Below are positions 1 to 7,684 of a stretch of 11,071 nucleotides of DNA, piece after piece (within the stretch, counting starts at the first letter, position 1; the number at the start of each line of letters is the position of its first letter). The notes beneath the pieces were generated by a model. It did no database searches and had not been told where the DNA came from. It saw nothing but the letters and a program-made list of their open reading frames with translations. Both the position numbers and the translations under genes were made by a program. The stretch is from Fidelibacterota bacterium (GTDB lineage: Bacteria > Fidelibacterota > Marinisomatia > Marinisomatales > UBA1611), in NCBI GenBank assembly GCA_015658495.1, contig DQOT01000202.1:1-11071 (forward strand), read 5' to 3'.

Positions 1-5
1 AATGT

Positions 6-60
6 AAAAAAACTTTGTTAAGAGAGCGCTTTCAGTCCAGATTTATCGGGACCATCTCTC
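6..60 (-). terminator. Possible terminator downstream of dprA
   Basis: About 60 bp past the dprA stop, on the minus strand, GAGAG (60-56) can pair with CTCTC (26-22). Inside, GGTCC (53-49) can pair with GGACT (38-34) through one G-U wobble. A run of seven T (12-6) follows nine bases later. The stem is interrupted and the T tract is displaced, so this is a weak candidate for the end of the obgE-dprA unit. The rest of the 118 bases left of dprA shows no gene I can support. Confidence 0.3.
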
Positions 61-118
61 CGTTAATGATAATTTATTGCGTGGGAAAGTTACCTATGAA
101 TTTTTCTTTACCAAACCA

Positions 119-1204
119 TTATGCCCTGACAAACTGCTTCCCGCCAATTTGCTGGACGGCATTCTTTAATTCCAGTTTAAGCAGAATCTGCAACAGTGCT
201 GTAATTTTCATATCAACCGAATTTGCCAATTCATCAATATGGACTGGGTCATGCCCCAGATTTTGTATGATCATTCGTTCCTGATCGGTCAATTCAATGG
301 AAATGGCTTTTTGCACACTTTTCACAGGATTAAACAATCGTGGGTTTATCTCACGGATAATCTCTTCTCCGCTGTAAACAGGAATGGCCCCATTGCGGAT
401 AAGGCGATTCGCGCCCACACTTTGTTTATCTGTAATTCTTCCAGGGACGGAAAAAATATCCCGATTTTGATCCACTGCGTTTAAGGCTGTTAAAATGGCG
501 CCGCTTCTATCCCCTGCCTCCACCACAACTGTCGCATGTGCTAATCCGGAAATAATTCGGTTCCGTTGTGGGAAATTTCCACGATCCGGTTTTGTTCCCA
601 ATGGGAATTCACTGATCAAGGTTCCTTTTTCACAAATTTCTTCCACCAGTTTTCTATTTTCACCGGGATAAATCACATCCAGCCCCGACCCTAAAACTGA
701 TATGGTCCTGCCACCACCTGCAACAGCTGCTTTATGGGCAATGGTATCTATGCCTCGTGCCAAACCACTTACGATAGAAATATTTTTTGAAACAAGGTCT
801 GATGTGAGTTTCTGTGTCACCGATTTGCCATAGGGTGTAAACCGCCGTGTACCAACGACGGCAACAGCATCTTCTTTATACTGCAGCGGTTGGCCTTTCC
901 AATACAATATCACCGGCGGGCTGTAGATCTTTTTTAGCAACATAGGATAATGATCATCCCAGAATGAAACAATGGAAATACCTTTTTGGATTGTTGTCTC
1001 CAATTCTCGAATTCCAAAATCGAAATCGCTGTATTTTTTGATCTGTTCAGCAGATTTCTTATCAATCCCGTTGACGGTGCATAATTCTTTGATCGATAAT
1101 TCAAACGGATTGATATCCAACCCAAGATGAGACACAAGCAGGCGGATCCGCTGTTGACCAATTTTGGGTACATTCAAGAGATTGATCAGGTTTACCAAGT
1201 TCAT
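119..1204 (-). CDS. dprA: DNA-processing protein DprA (Smf)
   Basis: DprA binds incoming single-stranded DNA and loads RecA during natural transformation; it is also widespread in bacteria not known to be transformable. The 361 residues contain an N-terminal region with two helix-hairpin-helix-like motifs (VPKIGQQRI at 12-20, VNGIDKKSAEQI at 44-55), a Rossmann-like core with VAVVGTRRFTPYG (114-126), VSGLARGIDTIAH (145-157), the GSG turn (172-174), FPQRNRIISGL (211-221) and RSGAILTALNA (233-243), and a C-terminal winged-helix domain at about 300-361. The domain set and length are typical. The ATG directly follows the obgE TAA, so it may be translationally coupled to obgE; if so, the premature stop in obgE could reduce its expression. 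Confidence 0.94.
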   Translation of the reverse strand: MNLVNLINLLNVPKIGQQRIRLLVSHLGLDINPFELSIKELCTVNGIDKKSAEQIKKYSDFDFGIRELETTIQKGISIVSFWDDHYPMLLKKIYSPPVILYWKGQPLQYKEDAVAVVGTRRFTPYGKSVTQKLTSDLVSKNISIVSGLARGIDTIAHKAAVAGGGRTISVLGSGLDVIYPGENRKLVEEICEKGTLISEFPLGTKPDRGNFPQRNRIISGLAHATVVVEAGDRSGAILTALNAVDQNRDIFSVPGRITDKQSVGANRLIRNGAIPVYSGEEIIREINPRLFNPVKSVQKAISIELTDQERMIIQNLGHDPVHIDELANSVDMKITALLQILLKLELKNAVQQIGGKQFVRA

Positions 1205-2170
1205 TTATTGCACCGCTTTTGACAATGTTGAAATAAGGGTTTCCAGGCCATCACCAGATACAGCTGAAATGACAAGAATATCTTGGTCAAATTTTTCCCA
1301 TTCTTCTGCTAATTCATTTCCAATATCAGATTTTGTTCGGCAAATCAAAACAGGTTTTATATCCAAATCCGGATTGAACTGAAGAATCTCATTTTCCAAT
1401 GTTTTAAAAGATTGAAAGGGTGTTTCATCAGTCCCATCAATCAGATAAAGCAATATTTTATTGCGTTCAATATGTTTTAAGAATTGATGCCCCAGTCCCT
1501 TCCCGGCGCTGGCACCTTCAATCAATCCTGGAATGTCAGCCATGACAAAGGAACTGTAATCGCCATATTTCACGATGCCTAAATTGGGTTCTAATGTTGT
1601 GAAAGGGTAGTCGGCAATTTTGGGTCGTGCAGCAGAGATTCGAGAAAGTAAGGTCGATTTTCCTGCATTGGGTAAGCCAACCAATCCTACATCAGCAAGG
1701 ATCTTTAATTCAATTTCAAAATGTCCGGTCTACCCTAGTAATCCCGGCTGGGCTTTTCGCGGCGCCCGGTTGGTGGATGTTTTAAACCGGATATTCCCTT
1801 TACCACCGATTCCGCCTTTACAAATAATGATAGACTCGCCATTTTCAATTAGGTCTGCGACAACATCACTATTCTCTTTATTGCGAATAATGGTACCCAC
1901 AGGAACCTGTACAATCACATCCTGCCCACTTTTCCCTGTTTTTCGTGCACCACCGCCGGCGCCGCCATCATCCGCTTTATATTTCCGTCGATATCGGACA
2001 TCCTGGAGTGTGTGCAAATTCGCATCTGCTTTAAAGACAATATGACCGCCCCGGCCACCATCTCCACCGTCGGGACCGCCTTTCGGGATATATTTTTCCC
2101 GTCGAAAATGCACCGCACCCTTGCCGCCATTACCGGCCAGGAGTTCAACTTCTGTAAAATCGATAAACAT
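1205..2170 (-). pseudogene. obgE: Obg GTPase interrupted by one in-frame TAG
   Basis: Obg is a ribosome-associated GTPase needed for 50S assembly and usually essential. The frame runs from ATG at 2170 to TAA at 1205 but contains a TAG at 1730-1732 (codon 147). Codons 1-146 encode the complete glycine-rich Obg fold, ending APRKAQPGLLG. After the TAG the same frame continues TGHFEIELKILADVGLVG and the whole G domain: G1 GLPNAGKST at 165-173, YPFTTLEPNLG, G3 DIPG, G4 as TKSD and G5 as SAVSG. No frameshift exists and both halves look well conserved. The stop falls where homologues usually carry Glu or Gln (PGxxGE/Q), so one base change restores the gene. There is no C-terminal OCT domain, as in many Obg proteins. 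Sequence error, a recent nonsense mutation or amber readthrough are all possible. The TAA abuts the dprA ATG. Confidence 0.85.
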
Positions 2171-2179
2171 AATTCTTTT

Positions 2180-2196
2180 GACGGAATTTTTCCGTC
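2180..2196 (-). promoter_or_regulatory. Perfect 7-bp hairpin in the obgE leader
   Basis: GACGGAA, a three-base A loop and TTCCGTC form a perfect 7-bp inverted repeat ending nine bases before the obgE start codon. It is not followed by a T tract on either strand, so it does not look like an intrinsic terminator. Its placement just upstream of the ribosome landing area suggests it could influence obgE translation or mRNA stability, which is inference only. The stem-loop itself is plain in the sequence. Confidence 0.45.
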
Positions 2197-2213
2197 TCGA
2201 AGTTAAAGATGAA

Positions 2214-2219
2214 ATTATA
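2214..2219 (-). promoter_or_regulatory. Possible -10 box upstream of obgE
   Basis: A perfect TATAAT lies on the minus strand 44 bases before the obgE ATG, in the 62-bp gap after icd. No good -35 hexamer is seen at 16-18 bp upstream (the sequence there reads TATGTC at 17 bp). In AT-rich sequence such a hexamer arises easily by chance, so this is only a candidate for independent transcription of obgE-dprA. Confidence 0.25.
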
Positions 2220-2232
2220 TAATAGACACTGG

Positions 2233-3459
2233 TCAGGACATATTGGCGACAATTTCGTCACCAAATTCGGAGCATTTCAATTTGGTTGCCCCTTCCATGA
2301 GCCTGTGGAAATCATAGGTGACACGTTTTTGTCCGATCGCGCCTTGGATTCCATTTACAATCAAATCTGCTGCATCTTGCCAGCCCATATATTCTAACAT
2401 CATTACACCGGATAAAATGACTGAACTGGGGTTCACCTGGTCTTTTCCGGCATATTTTGGTGCTGTTCCATGGGTCGCTTCAAAAATGGCATGTCCCGTT
2501 GTATAATTAATATTTGCACCCGGTGCGATTCCAATACCACCCACAATGGCTGCCAGCGCATCGGAAATATAATCACCATTTAAATTAAGAGTGGCGATCA
2601 CATCATATTCTGCAGGACGCAATAATATTTGCTGCAGAAATGCATCGGCGATCACATCTTTTACGATCAATTCTTTGCCATCTTTTTTGATGATCTGCCA
2701 CAAACCACCATCCAGGTCTTCGCCGCCATACTCTGTTTTCGCAACATCATAGCCCCAATCCCGAAATGCACCCTCCGTGAATTTCATAATGTTCCCTTTA
2801 TGGACCAGTGTTACGGAATTACGATCATGAGATAATGCGTAATCAATGGCTGCGCGGACCAATCTTTCTGTCCCTTCTCTGGAGACAGGTTTCACACCCA
2901 AACTACATGTATCAGGAAAACGAATATTGGTGACACCCATCTCATTAATTAAAAATGATTTTACTTTTTCCAATTCTTCCGTCCCTTGCATCCATTCGAT
3001 TCCGGCATAAATATCTTCGGTATTTTCCCGGAAAATGATCATGTCAACCAAGTCCGGCTCCTTCACTGGTGAGGGCACACCTTCGAACCAATGAACAGGA
3101 CGCACACAGGCATAGAGATCCAACTTTTGGCGAAGCGCCACATTCAAGGAGCGAATTCCACCCCCGATCGGCGTCGTTAAGGGTCCTTTAATTGCAACCA
3201 TGTGATTTCTAATCGTATCCAGGGTTTTTTGGGGTAACCACTCAGCCGTTGCATTGAACGCTTTTTCACCCGCTAAAACTTCGAGCCATTCAATACTTTT
3301 TGAACTACCATAAGCTTTTTCAACTGCACTGTCAAATACATGGACAGATGCTTTCCAAATATCCGGGCCAATGCCATCTCCTTCAATAAACGGAATGATC
3401 GGCTGATCGGGAACATGCAGTTGACCATTATCCATCCTTATCTTTTGTGCGTCGCTCAT
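2233..3459 (-). CDS. icd: NADP-dependent isocitrate dehydrogenase
   Basis: This 408-residue enzyme oxidatively decarboxylates isocitrate to 2-oxoglutarate in the TCA cycle. It closely resembles E. coli Icd along its whole length. The substrate loop [12 protein letters not shown] spans 99-110, with Ser104, Asn106 and Arg110 matching E. coli S113, N115 and R119. Arg120, Arg144, Tyr151 and Lys221 are also kept, as are the metal-binding aspartates D272, D296 and D300. The residues that specify NADP in E. coli (K344, Y345, Y391, R395) appear as K335, Y336, Y382 and R386, so NADP use is expected. Ser104 is the counterpart of the serine phosphorylated by AceK in enteric bacteria, but no kinase gene is nearby. 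The ATG overlaps the FmdB-family stop; 62 bp separate it from obgE. Confidence 0.96.
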   Translation of the reverse strand: MSDAQKIRMDNGQLHVPDQPIIPFIEGDGIGPDIWKASVHVFDSAVEKAYGSSKSIEWLEVLAGEKAFNATAEWLPQKTLDTIRNHMVAIKGPLTTPIGGGIRSLNVALRQKLDLYACVRPVHWFEGVPSPVKEPDLVDMIIFRENTEDIYAGIEWMQGTEELEKVKSFLINEMGVTNIRFPDTCSLGVKPVSREGTERLVRAAIDYALSHDRNSVTLVHKGNIMKFTEGAFRDWGYDVAKTEYGGEDLDGGLWQIIKKDGKELIVKDVIADAFLQQILLRPAEYDVIATLNLNGDYISDALAAIVGGIGIAPGANINYTTGHAIFEATHGTAPKYAGKDQVNPSSVILSGVMMLEYMGWQDAADLIVNGIQGAIGQKRVTYDFHRLMEGATKLKCSEFGDEIVANMS

Positions 3460-3731
3460 TCTGCCGTTTTGCCTTCTTTCTTTATGGGTTCAGTTTTTGG
3501 TTTTTCTTTTGTTTCTTTCTTTGGTTTATCTGGATTTGCATTATTTTTGTAATCCGTCTGGTAAAACCCGGATCCTTTAAAAATGAGTCCTGTTCCACCA
3601 CTCACAACCCGTTTTACCCTGCACTTTTCCTCTTCGCAGTTTGGTTTCTGCGTTAAGGCGGCGCTTGTCATGGATTGAAAATGTTCAAACCTGTCTCCGC
3701 ATTCTGCACAAATGTAATCGTAGGTGGGCAT
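3456..3731 (-). CDS. FmdB-family zinc-ribbon protein
   Basis: This 91-residue protein begins [16 protein letters not shown], the diagnostic start of the FmdB/CxxC_CxxC_SSSS family of putative regulatory zinc ribbons. Four cysteines, C8, C11, C32 and C37, can form one zinc site; the second pair is spaced CxxxxC, not CxxC. The core continues through [21 protein letters not shown] (about 40-60), and residues 62-91 form a lysine/glutamate/proline-rich, probably disordered tail. The biochemical role of the family is unsettled; regulatory or nucleic-acid roles are only presumed. The upstream 47 bp is AT-rich and contains TATTATAAAT-like sequence that could hold a -10 box, without a clear -35. Its TGA overlaps the icd ATG by four bases, so the two are probably translated together. 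Confidence 0.9.
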   Translation of the reverse strand: MPTYDYICAECGDRFEHFQSMTSAALTQKPNCEEEKCRVKRVVSGGTGLIFKGSGFYQTDYKNNANPDKPKKETKEKPKTEPIKKEGKTAE

Positions 3732-3778
3732 TAAAAATGATTTATAATAGTAAAAATCAGTGACCGAATTTAAAAAAA

Positions 3779-4258
3779 TCAGCCGGAATATTTAGACAAT
3801 AATGCGTCATTCACGCAAGATGGGACGAAGGCGGATACATTTCCTCCGTTTTTGACCACATCTTTCACAATGGTAGAATTTAAATGAATGTATTTTTCAT
3901 CGGGCATCATGAATAATGAAGCAATATCCGGATTGAGATAAAAATTCATCATAGCCATCTGAAATTCAAACTCAAAATCGCTCACATGGCGTAAACCGCG
4001 AATGATGGCAATGGAATCTGAATTTTTTGCATAATCCACAACCAAACCGGTGAATCTGCTCACACTAATGTTTTCGATATGGTTTGTGGATTCCTTAATC
4101 AACGACAATCTTTCATCCACATTAAAAAGTGGATCCTTCTCCACATTCACAGCTACGACAAATTCAAGGACATCAAACAATTTTGCTGCCCGCATTGCAA
4201 TGTCGATATGCCCATTGTGGATGGGATCAAACGTTCCGGGGTAAATGATCTTTCTCAT
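3779..4258 (-). CDS. coaD: Phosphopantetheine adenylyltransferase CoaD
   Basis: CoaD transfers AMP from ATP to 4'-phosphopantetheine, the penultimate step of coenzyme A synthesis. I start it at the ATG at 4258, giving 159 residues as in E. coli. An upstream in-frame TTG at 4270 is open, but the ATG forms an ATGA overlap with the rsmD stop and lets the protein begin MRKIIYPGTFDP, as family members do. The nucleotidyltransferase signature HNGH is at 14-17, the substrate loop lysine at about 41 (EKDPLF) and the RGLR phosphate-binding segment at 87-90. The usual ISSS/T-x-V-K loop appears as NSTIVK at 127-132, a small variation. A 47-bp AT-rich gap follows before the next gene. Confidence 0.95.
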   Translation of the reverse strand: MRKIIYPGTFDPIHNGHIDIAMRAAKLFDVLEFVVAVNVEKDPLFNVDERLSLIKESTNHIENISVSRFTGLVVDYAKNSDSIAIIRGLRHVSDFEFEFQMAMMNFYLNPDIASLFMMPDEKYIHLNSTIVKDVVKNGGNVSAFVPSCVNDALLSKYSG

Positions 4259-4764
4259 GAATTTGTCCAAGTCAGAATTCGGGTATCACCGTAATCAGTT
4301 AAATCTGCATCTAAAAATGGTTCCTGACCCTTTTCACATTCTAAAATGAATTTACCTTTTTTATTTAAATGTTCAAGAATGCTTTCTGAAAGAGATTCCA
4401 GATCAAATCGGCCATAGGGTGGATCAGCAAAAATGAGATCAAAAAACCTATCTTTTTTCAAAAAACTAAAAACATCGGTCTTGATAAAAGAAAAAGTTGC
4501 GCCACGAAACTTCAGGGAATTTTCTTTCATTAACGATAAACTTTTTCCATGTTTTTCTACAAAGGTGACAGAGGTAGCTCCTCGGCTTGAAGCTTCCAAC
4601 CCCATTATCCCGGAACCGGAAAAAAGATCTAAAACGGATTCATAAGTAAATGGCACCAGCTTATCAAAAAGACTTTTCCGTACCCTTGATTTTGTGGGCC
4701 GATAGGGCATTCTAGGAGACGTTTTGATTGTCAAGCCTTTAAACCGTCCCGCAAGGATCTGCAT
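4255..4764 (-). CDS. rsmD: 16S rRNA (guanine966-N2)-methyltransferase RsmD
   Basis: RsmD uses S-adenosylmethionine to methylate N2 of G966 in 16S rRNA during small-subunit assembly. The 169-residue protein shows the family's motifs: ILAGRFKG near the N-terminus (3-10), RPTKSRVRKSLF at 22-33, the SAM-binding loop DLFSGSGIMGLE at 46-57, an acidic strand end FVEK at 68-71, and the catalytic DPPYG at 114-118. Length is slightly below the E. coli protein (about 198). The ATG follows the upstream TAA with no gap, and the TGA overlaps the coaD ATG by four bases. The rsmD-coaD pairing is very common across bacteria and supports both calls. Confidence 0.94.
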   Translation of the reverse strand: MQILAGRFKGLTIKTSPRMPYRPTKSRVRKSLFDKLVPFTYESVLDLFSGSGIMGLEASSRGATSVTFVEKHGKSLSLMKENSLKFRGATFSFIKTDVFSFLKKDRFFDLIFADPPYGRFDLESLSESILEHLNKKGKFILECEKGQEPFLDADLTDYGDTRILTWTNS

Positions 4765-6483
4765 TTAATCTTCCAGGATGGATACATAAAAACCAGCCCG
4801 TGGATTGGGATGGTCTGCTTCGTTAAACAGGACAAACTTCCTGAGAAGTACATCATCGCCCACATTGGAAATAATGGCGCTGGCTTGAAGAATATCTGCT
4901 TTATTTCTCACCCAAATGAGCAGGGGGCCATAGATCTGGTTTTCTGTAAAAACCTGTTCAAAATATTTTAAGGAATAATCAGTGAGCAATGTATCTAATT
5001 GAATCATAAGGTCGATTTTAGACAAATCACCTGTGGGTATGTCTTTCGAAACACCAGGAAGGTCAAAACTATAATACCATAAAAAGATTGTACTGTCCTG
5101 ACCCGTAGCTTCAACTGAAAATGATGTTGGATTTACATCCAGAATATTCTCAACATTTGGATTAAGACCACTCATGTATTCCAGACTCACAAAAGATTTT
5201 GTAATGGTGAGTGCATTATAACGATCCAGGTCTGTTTGGGTCAATAACGATAATAATGCGGATGTGATGGATTTGGATTGTCCCAGGAGGTTTAAAGAAG
5301 GTGTTCGGGATGCCTTTGGACTCGGGAATTCTTTTTCTTGCACACCGGATCGTTCGATCGAAAACCCCTTATCCACACCAAAGAATGAATTATTCAATTC
5401 TGCCTGTAATTTTAAATAATTGAACCCGATGAATAATCCAACAATTAAAAGGAGTGCCAGAGCAAAACCTGTGGCCGTTTGCTGATTATCCTTTACTGTG
5501 TGTGATTCTTCTCCTGCATCTGCCCTGGTTTCTCCAATTTTCTCTTCTTCCGCCAAACCTGGAATGACCGCCGTAAAAAAGAAATCAACAATGCCCGGTT
5601 CTTCAAAAAAGTTAAAAGAATGATCAATGGCATTACTGTTAATCAATTGCGTAAGAATATTGGCTTCATATTCCGGAATACCACCCACATGTTGATCACC
5701 TATACCCACACCTTCAAACGGTGTGCACACCCTGAGATCTGATGTTACCCAGGCTGCGGTAGATTGGCGTCCCAATTTATGTAGACAAAAAACGGGTATA
5801 TCATCCAAATGGGATTCTTCCAATCCCAAAGCAGCTAAGGTGATTTCGTCATTTTCATCTGTTGTGGAGATTACTTTCGCAACACCTCCTGTAAAAGCAA
5901 CCTTCCCCATATCAAAGCGGTTATTTTGTACTTTCATAAAAGAATAACGATTATCAATTCGCTGCACCATGGCTGCTTCGGACATGCCAGATCCATCCAG
6001 GCAAAGAGAACTGACAGGTCCCATCCAATAAGGATTGCCCCCTAATTCAATGATAGAAAGCTTTATTGTTCTGATGAGCGCCTTTGACATAGAACAGACA
6101 TGAATATTGGATTCATCCGGTAAATACACCTGCCCGAAAATAGAAACAGCCTGGGAGTCCGGCCTGCCTTTTTGTGACTCAAACCAATGGATATAATCAA
6201 TACCGTCTTCTCTCGAAAGATCTGGTTCGCTTTCGACAACAGAGTGGCTGCTAAATTCATCGGGGAGGCCAACAACAACATCCTGTCCGTCAAAGGGATG
6301 TGTCTCTTTCGATTTACGAAGTGCTGATGCTAAAACAGAATTCAGTTCTGCTTCATCATAAATAATTGATGAAATGTTGTCATTGAACGGAACCCTGACC
6401 AAACTCTGCAGTATGGGAGATTCTCCATTGCGGTTCCAAACGCCACACAGGAGAAATGTATCTGAAATGACTAAGCCAACCAT
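4765..6483 (-). CDS. GspL/PilM-PilN-like bitopic membrane protein (inferred)
   Basis: This 572-residue protein has three parts: a soluble domain (1-335), a single membrane helix (about 338-357, FALALLLIVGLFIGFNYL) and a second soluble domain of about 215 residues. The N-terminal domain has features of the actin-like PilM/GspL fold: an opening beta strand (MVGLVISD), a VVVGLPDEF strand at 69-77, a SEPDLSREDGIDYIHWF helix start at 85-101, and a segment ending in GGNPYWMGPVSSLCL at 148-162. Sequence support is modest, and canonical phosphate-binding loops are not obvious. The layout (cytoplasmic actin-like domain, one membrane pass, periplasmic alpha-beta domain) is that of GspL, or of a PilM-PilN fusion. 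Such proteins form the inner-membrane platform of type II secretion and type IV pili. Its TAA directly abuts the rsmD ATG. Confidence 0.7.
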   Translation of the reverse strand: MVGLVISDTFLLCGVWNRNGESPILQSLVRVPFNDNISSIIYDEAELNSVLASALRKSKETHPFDGQDVVVGLPDEFSSHSVVESEPDLSREDGIDYIHWFESQKGRPDSQAVSIFGQVYLPDESNIHVCSMSKALIRTIKLSIIELGGNPYWMGPVSSLCLDGSGMSEAAMVQRIDNRYSFMKVQNNRFDMGKVAFTGGVAKVISTTDENDEITLAALGLEESHLDDIPVFCLHKLGRQSTAAWVTSDLRVCTPFEGVGIGDQHVGGIPEYEANILTQLINSNAIDHSFNFFEEPGIVDFFFTAVIPGLAEEEKIGETRADAGEESHTVKDNQQTATGFALALLLIVGLFIGFNYLKLQAELNNSFFGVDKGFSIERSGVQEKEFPSPKASRTPSLNLLGQSKSITSALLSLLTQTDLDRYNALTITKSFVSLEYMSGLNPNVENILDVNPTSFSVEATGQDSTIFLWYYSFDLPGVSKDIPTGDLSKIDLMIQLDTLLTDYSLKYFEQVFTENQIYGPLLIWVRNKADILQASAIISNVGDDVLLRKFVLFNEADHPNPRAGFYVSILED

Positions 6484-6498
6484 GTGTTCTCAGTTAGC

Positions 6499-7245
6499 TT
6501 AATCCCAGCTTTTTTGTCCGTCTTTGATTATACCGTGACTATTTGCCTTGAAGGAGAATAATAAATAACGGGGTTCTTTGACGGTCTCTTTTATCGGACT
6601 TGAAACTTTCAAACTTTTCCCATCTTCACTGATCTCCATTTGATATGGATCCTTGGACAAGGGACAAAAATAAGTGGATGAATCAGGTAAATAAGTTTTA
6701 TAGTACTCTATTGCTTCAACACGCGTCATAGGTTCTTCTTTAACGATCCCAATAAAATTTTCATCACTTTCATATCCAGGAAGATCTTTTTTCCGGATAA
6801 AGGATGTATCATTTCGCCCCAGGTCTTCAGCATAAACAGCGATTTGCAAGGTGGTATCTATCACCGTATCCCTGCGAAAACTCTTAAATCCAAATGTTGT
6901 GTCAAATTCAAACCCAAAGGATGCACCAACATCCACAAAGAATTCCTTCCCGTTTAAAGTAACCTGTTGTTCACCAATAAACAATGAATCCGCCAACGCA
7001 GAATCCCGAGTGGCATTCACAAGGTTCATGGCTTCGAGAAAATTGGGGTTATACCCCCCCGTTAAACTTGAATAAAATTCTTCAACATCGTAAAGGTTTT
7101 GCATTCTATAGCGGCTTTCTTTCTGGTAATGGGCTTCTTCTTCCCAAATCGCAACGGGCACATAGATCACAATAATAAGAAAGAACATCGCCAGGATGAT
7201 CGCTATTTCAAGTAGATCCGTTTTATTATGTTGAGATAATTTCAT
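6499..7245 (-). CDS. Unidentified single-pass membrane protein with pilin-like N-terminus
   Basis: I do not recognise a named family for this 248-residue protein. A short polar N-terminus leads to one hydrophobic helix (about 13-34), then a charged amphipathic helix with YRMQNLYDVEEFYSSLTG at 46-63, and a long soluble region. The start of the helix (TDLLE), a proline midway (P30) and the following charged helix resemble the N-terminal helix of type IV pilins and pseudopilins, including a glutamate where pilins have Glu5. The glycine needed for prepilin peptidase cleavage is missing; a lysine precedes the threonine. Near the C-terminus, CPLSKDPYQMEISEDGKSLK (194-213) recalls the CP...Y...G pattern of some pseudopilins. 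The predicted topology is a cytoplasmic N-terminus and external bulk. It sits 10 bp after the ComEA-like gene and 15 bp before the GspL-like gene. Confidence 0.75.
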   Translation of the reverse strand: MKLSQHNKTDLLEIAIILAMFFLIIVIYVPVAIWEEEAHYQKESRYRMQNLYDVEEFYSSLTGGYNPNFLEAMNLVNATRDSALADSLFIGEQQVTLNGKEFFVDVGASFGFEFDTTFGFKSFRRDTVIDTTLQIAVYAEDLGRNDTSFIRKKDLPGYESDENFIGIVKEEPMTRVEAIEYYKTYLPDSSTYFCPLSKDPYQMEISEDGKSLKVSSPIKETVKEPRYLLFSFKANSHGIIKDGQKSWD

Positions 7246-7255
7246 ATTTAACTAA

Positions 7256-7684
7256 TTATAAAATGATTAGTGGTTTCAGCTTTTCAAGTGTCTTAAGGCC
7301 GATCCCTTTAACTTTTAACAGATCATCAAACGTTTTAAATGGCCCGAAATCATCGCGAAAACGAATAATTCGTTCCGCAGTAACGGTGCCAATCTTTGGA
7401 AGTTTGACCAGATCCTGCTTTTCGGCAGTATTAATATTAATGATTTCTGTCTGCGGTTTATAATTCTTTTCTGGGGATACAGCAGATGAATTGGAAGCCT
7501 TTGTTTTATGCTTATCGTACGCCAATTCTGCTGTCTTTTTGAAGGCCTCCTTTTCGGCTAAAGAAATTGGCTTAAAATCATCATACAGATGGCCTTGCTT
7601 GTATAATTTTATTCCATACCCTAGAATCAATGTACAAACCAGGAAAAGAATGACCTGCTTTTCTCGTTGGGTGAATAAGGTCAT
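7256..7684 (-). CDS. ComEA-like membrane-anchored helix-hairpin-helix DNA-binding protein
   Basis: This 142-residue protein has one membrane segment (about 10-26) near the N-terminus, a charged lysine-rich spacer (about 27-78) and a C-terminal tandem helix-hairpin-helix domain (81-142). The domain opens with ININTAEKQDLVKLPKIG, close to the ComEA hallmark, followed by the second hairpin VKGIGLKTLEKL at about 125-136. Membrane-anchored ComEA binds incoming double-stranded DNA outside the membrane during natural transformation. The topology fits that role, but many short proteins share this fold and no ComEC channel gene is visible, so a DNA-uptake function is inferred. The ATG overlaps the dnaJ TAA by one base (TAATG), an unexpected coupling to a chaperone gene. 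The next gene follows after 10 bp. Confidence 0.8.
   Translation of the reverse strand: MTLFTQREKQVILFLVCTLILGYGIKLYKQGHLYDDFKPISLAEKEAFKKTAELAYDKHKTKASNSSAVSPEKNYKPQTEIININTAEKQDLVKLPKIGTVTAERIIRFRDDFGPFKTFDDLLKVKGIGLKTLEKLKPLIIL

Noticed and set aside
15..484. Short plus-strand open frames over the dprA 3' half
   Set aside because: They are antisense to the conserved DprA winged-helix and core domains and show no family resemblance.
1205..1684. A separate GTPase gene starting at TTG 1684
   Set aside because: The TTG encodes a conserved leucine inside the strand just before the P-loop, and in-frame homology continues upstream to the TAG. Treating it as an independent gene would cut the G domain at its first strand.
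1620..2045. 141-codon plus-strand open frame opposite obgE
   Set aside because: It mirrors the glycine-rich Obg coding sequence as a proline-rich shadow, and the minus strand clearly encodes Obg.
2180..2196. Intrinsic terminator after icd
   Set aside because: The stem is perfect, but neither strand has a T tract after it, so it is kept only as a leader hairpin.
4259..4270. Upstream TTG start for coaD
   Set aside because: The ATG at 4258 gives the family-typical N-terminus and length and overlaps the rsmD stop as ATGA; the TTG adds four residues without support.
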